From Pseudescherichia sp031998825 (GTDB lineage Bacteria > Pseudomonadota > Gammaproteobacteria > Enterobacterales > Enterobacteriaceae): 64,000 bases of DNA. The stretch covers positions 17,329 to 81,328 of the forward strand of contig NZ_DAMACX010000016.1 in assembly GCF_031998825.1 (NCBI RefSeq). Direction: 5' to 3'. Below, piece by piece: positions 63,705 through 64,000 of the stretch. Numbering within the stretch: the first letter of the stretch is position 1; each line of letters starts with the position of its first letter. Both the position numbers and the translations under genes were made by a program. Under the pieces are notes generated by a model. It searched no databases. It was not told the origin of the DNA and saw nothing but the letters and a program-made list of their open reading frames with translations.

Positions 63705-63833
63705 CTAATTGTTATAAAAGGTGCGGTGCCGCGAGCCATTAGTCGACAGGCTTACAGATGCCATGAGGTGCGGTAGGGAAAAAATGCTGCGGCGTAAAAT
63801 TTGTGGGAAATAAAAGAAAAAAGCAGTGTGCAT
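63705..63833 (-). CDS. Small ORF behind leader repeat copy 2 (42 codons)
   Basis: The ATG at 63833 is in the same place within copy 2 as the alpA start in copy 1. It encodes MHTAFFFYFP, then about 30 residues ending in RHRTFYNN. It resembles no family I know and may be untranslated; the DNA could instead encode a regulatory RNA of the P4 immunity (cI) type. It contains two GGTGCGGT direct repeats on the plus strand (near 63720 and 63767). Confidence 0.35.
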   Translation of the reverse strand: MHTAFFFYFPQILRRSIFSLPHLMASVSLSTNGSRHRTFYNN

Positions 63834-63898
63834 CGGGCTACCTCTTAAAGTCCATACAATGCCGGTCGTGTCCGTCCGGCTTCAGGTAGCTCTCTATT
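63826..63898. repeat. Structured leader repeat, copy 2
   Basis: The second 73-bp copy, same orientation as copy 1 and 333 bp away from it. Same foldable arms: GGGCTACCT and AGGTAGCTC, inner GCCGG and CCGGC. Confidence 0.75.
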
Positions 63899-64000
63899 TT
63901 CAGCATAAAAATAGTTATTGCAACAAGGCGAAAATCCATTGTAACCATGACAGGACTGGTCAAAAAAAAAGCCACTCGTCGAATATTAGCGAATAATGTG
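63899..64000. other. Right end of the window
   Basis: About 100 bp with no visible gene. The satellite must continue to the right, because no right-hand att site or second integrase is present. Confidence 0.4.

Noticed and set aside
63493..63898. A two-unit CRISPR-like array
   Set aside because: The repeats are 73 bp, only two, 260 bp apart and foldable; there are no cas genes.

Overview
The window looks like a chromosomal segment of a member of the Enterobacteriaceae. The gene content and order suggest the Enterobacter/Leclercia/Lelliottia group, but the genus is an inference. The left end carries the btsT-yjiX-yjiA, yjiG-yjiH, yjiS-yjiR and yjiN genes, which E. coli keeps in the 'immigration control' part of its chromosome. 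Codon use in the core is GC-rich, with REP-type palindromes between genes.

Region 1 (1-17.1 kb) is mostly core or near-core: the pyruvate-transporter locus, a BrnT/BrnA toxin-antitoxin pair, an AraC regulator with a LysE-type exporter, an M20 hydrolase with YjiG/YjiH membrane proteins and a LysR regulator, the divergent yjiS/yjiR pair, an aldehyde dehydrogenase, a VOC protein, yjiN, an FUSC/HlyD efflux pair, a RoxA-like ribosomal-protein hydroxylase, and SOS-controlled symE. Region 2 (17.1-31 kb) is accessory: a three-enzyme fusion (glycosidase, glycosyltransferase, UDP-galactopyranose-mutase-like flavoprotein), manganese catalase KatN, an orphan TccC/RHS protein ending in a TcdA/TcdB-like glycosyltransferase toxin domain, HxlR beside a frameshifted oxidoreductase, an MBL-fold protein, an AT-rich beta-helix protein and a broken phospholipase-D-like gene. 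Region 3 (30.9-38.4 kb) looks like a sulfated-glycan module: a Crp/Fnr-type regulator, a radical-SAM sulfatase maturase, a TauE/SafE exporter, a Cys-type sulfatase and an oligosaccharide/proton symporter, with a divergent secreted beta-helix (lyase-like) protein.

Region 4 (38.5-59.2 kb) is a mobile defence island. It starts with a TraG fragment of a lost conjugative element and is bracketed by 14-bp direct repeats matching the 3' end of a tRNA-Leu. It holds mcrC, mcrB with a one-base frameshift just before the Walker A motif, a broken HNH nuclease, a helicase fragment, complete dndBCDE (DNA phosphorothioation) and, convergent with it, complete dptFGH (phosphorothioation-dependent restriction), then a P4-type integrase. 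Two TACG-N10-CGTA-like sites lie upstream of dndB. Region 5 (59.2-64 kb) is the left part of a second, P4-like satellite: arm-type repeats, crr-like iterons, the alpha primase-helicase, small early genes, an Icd-like gene and AlpA behind a duplicated structured leader. It continues beyond the window.

No complete tRNA, rRNA or CRISPR array was seen.
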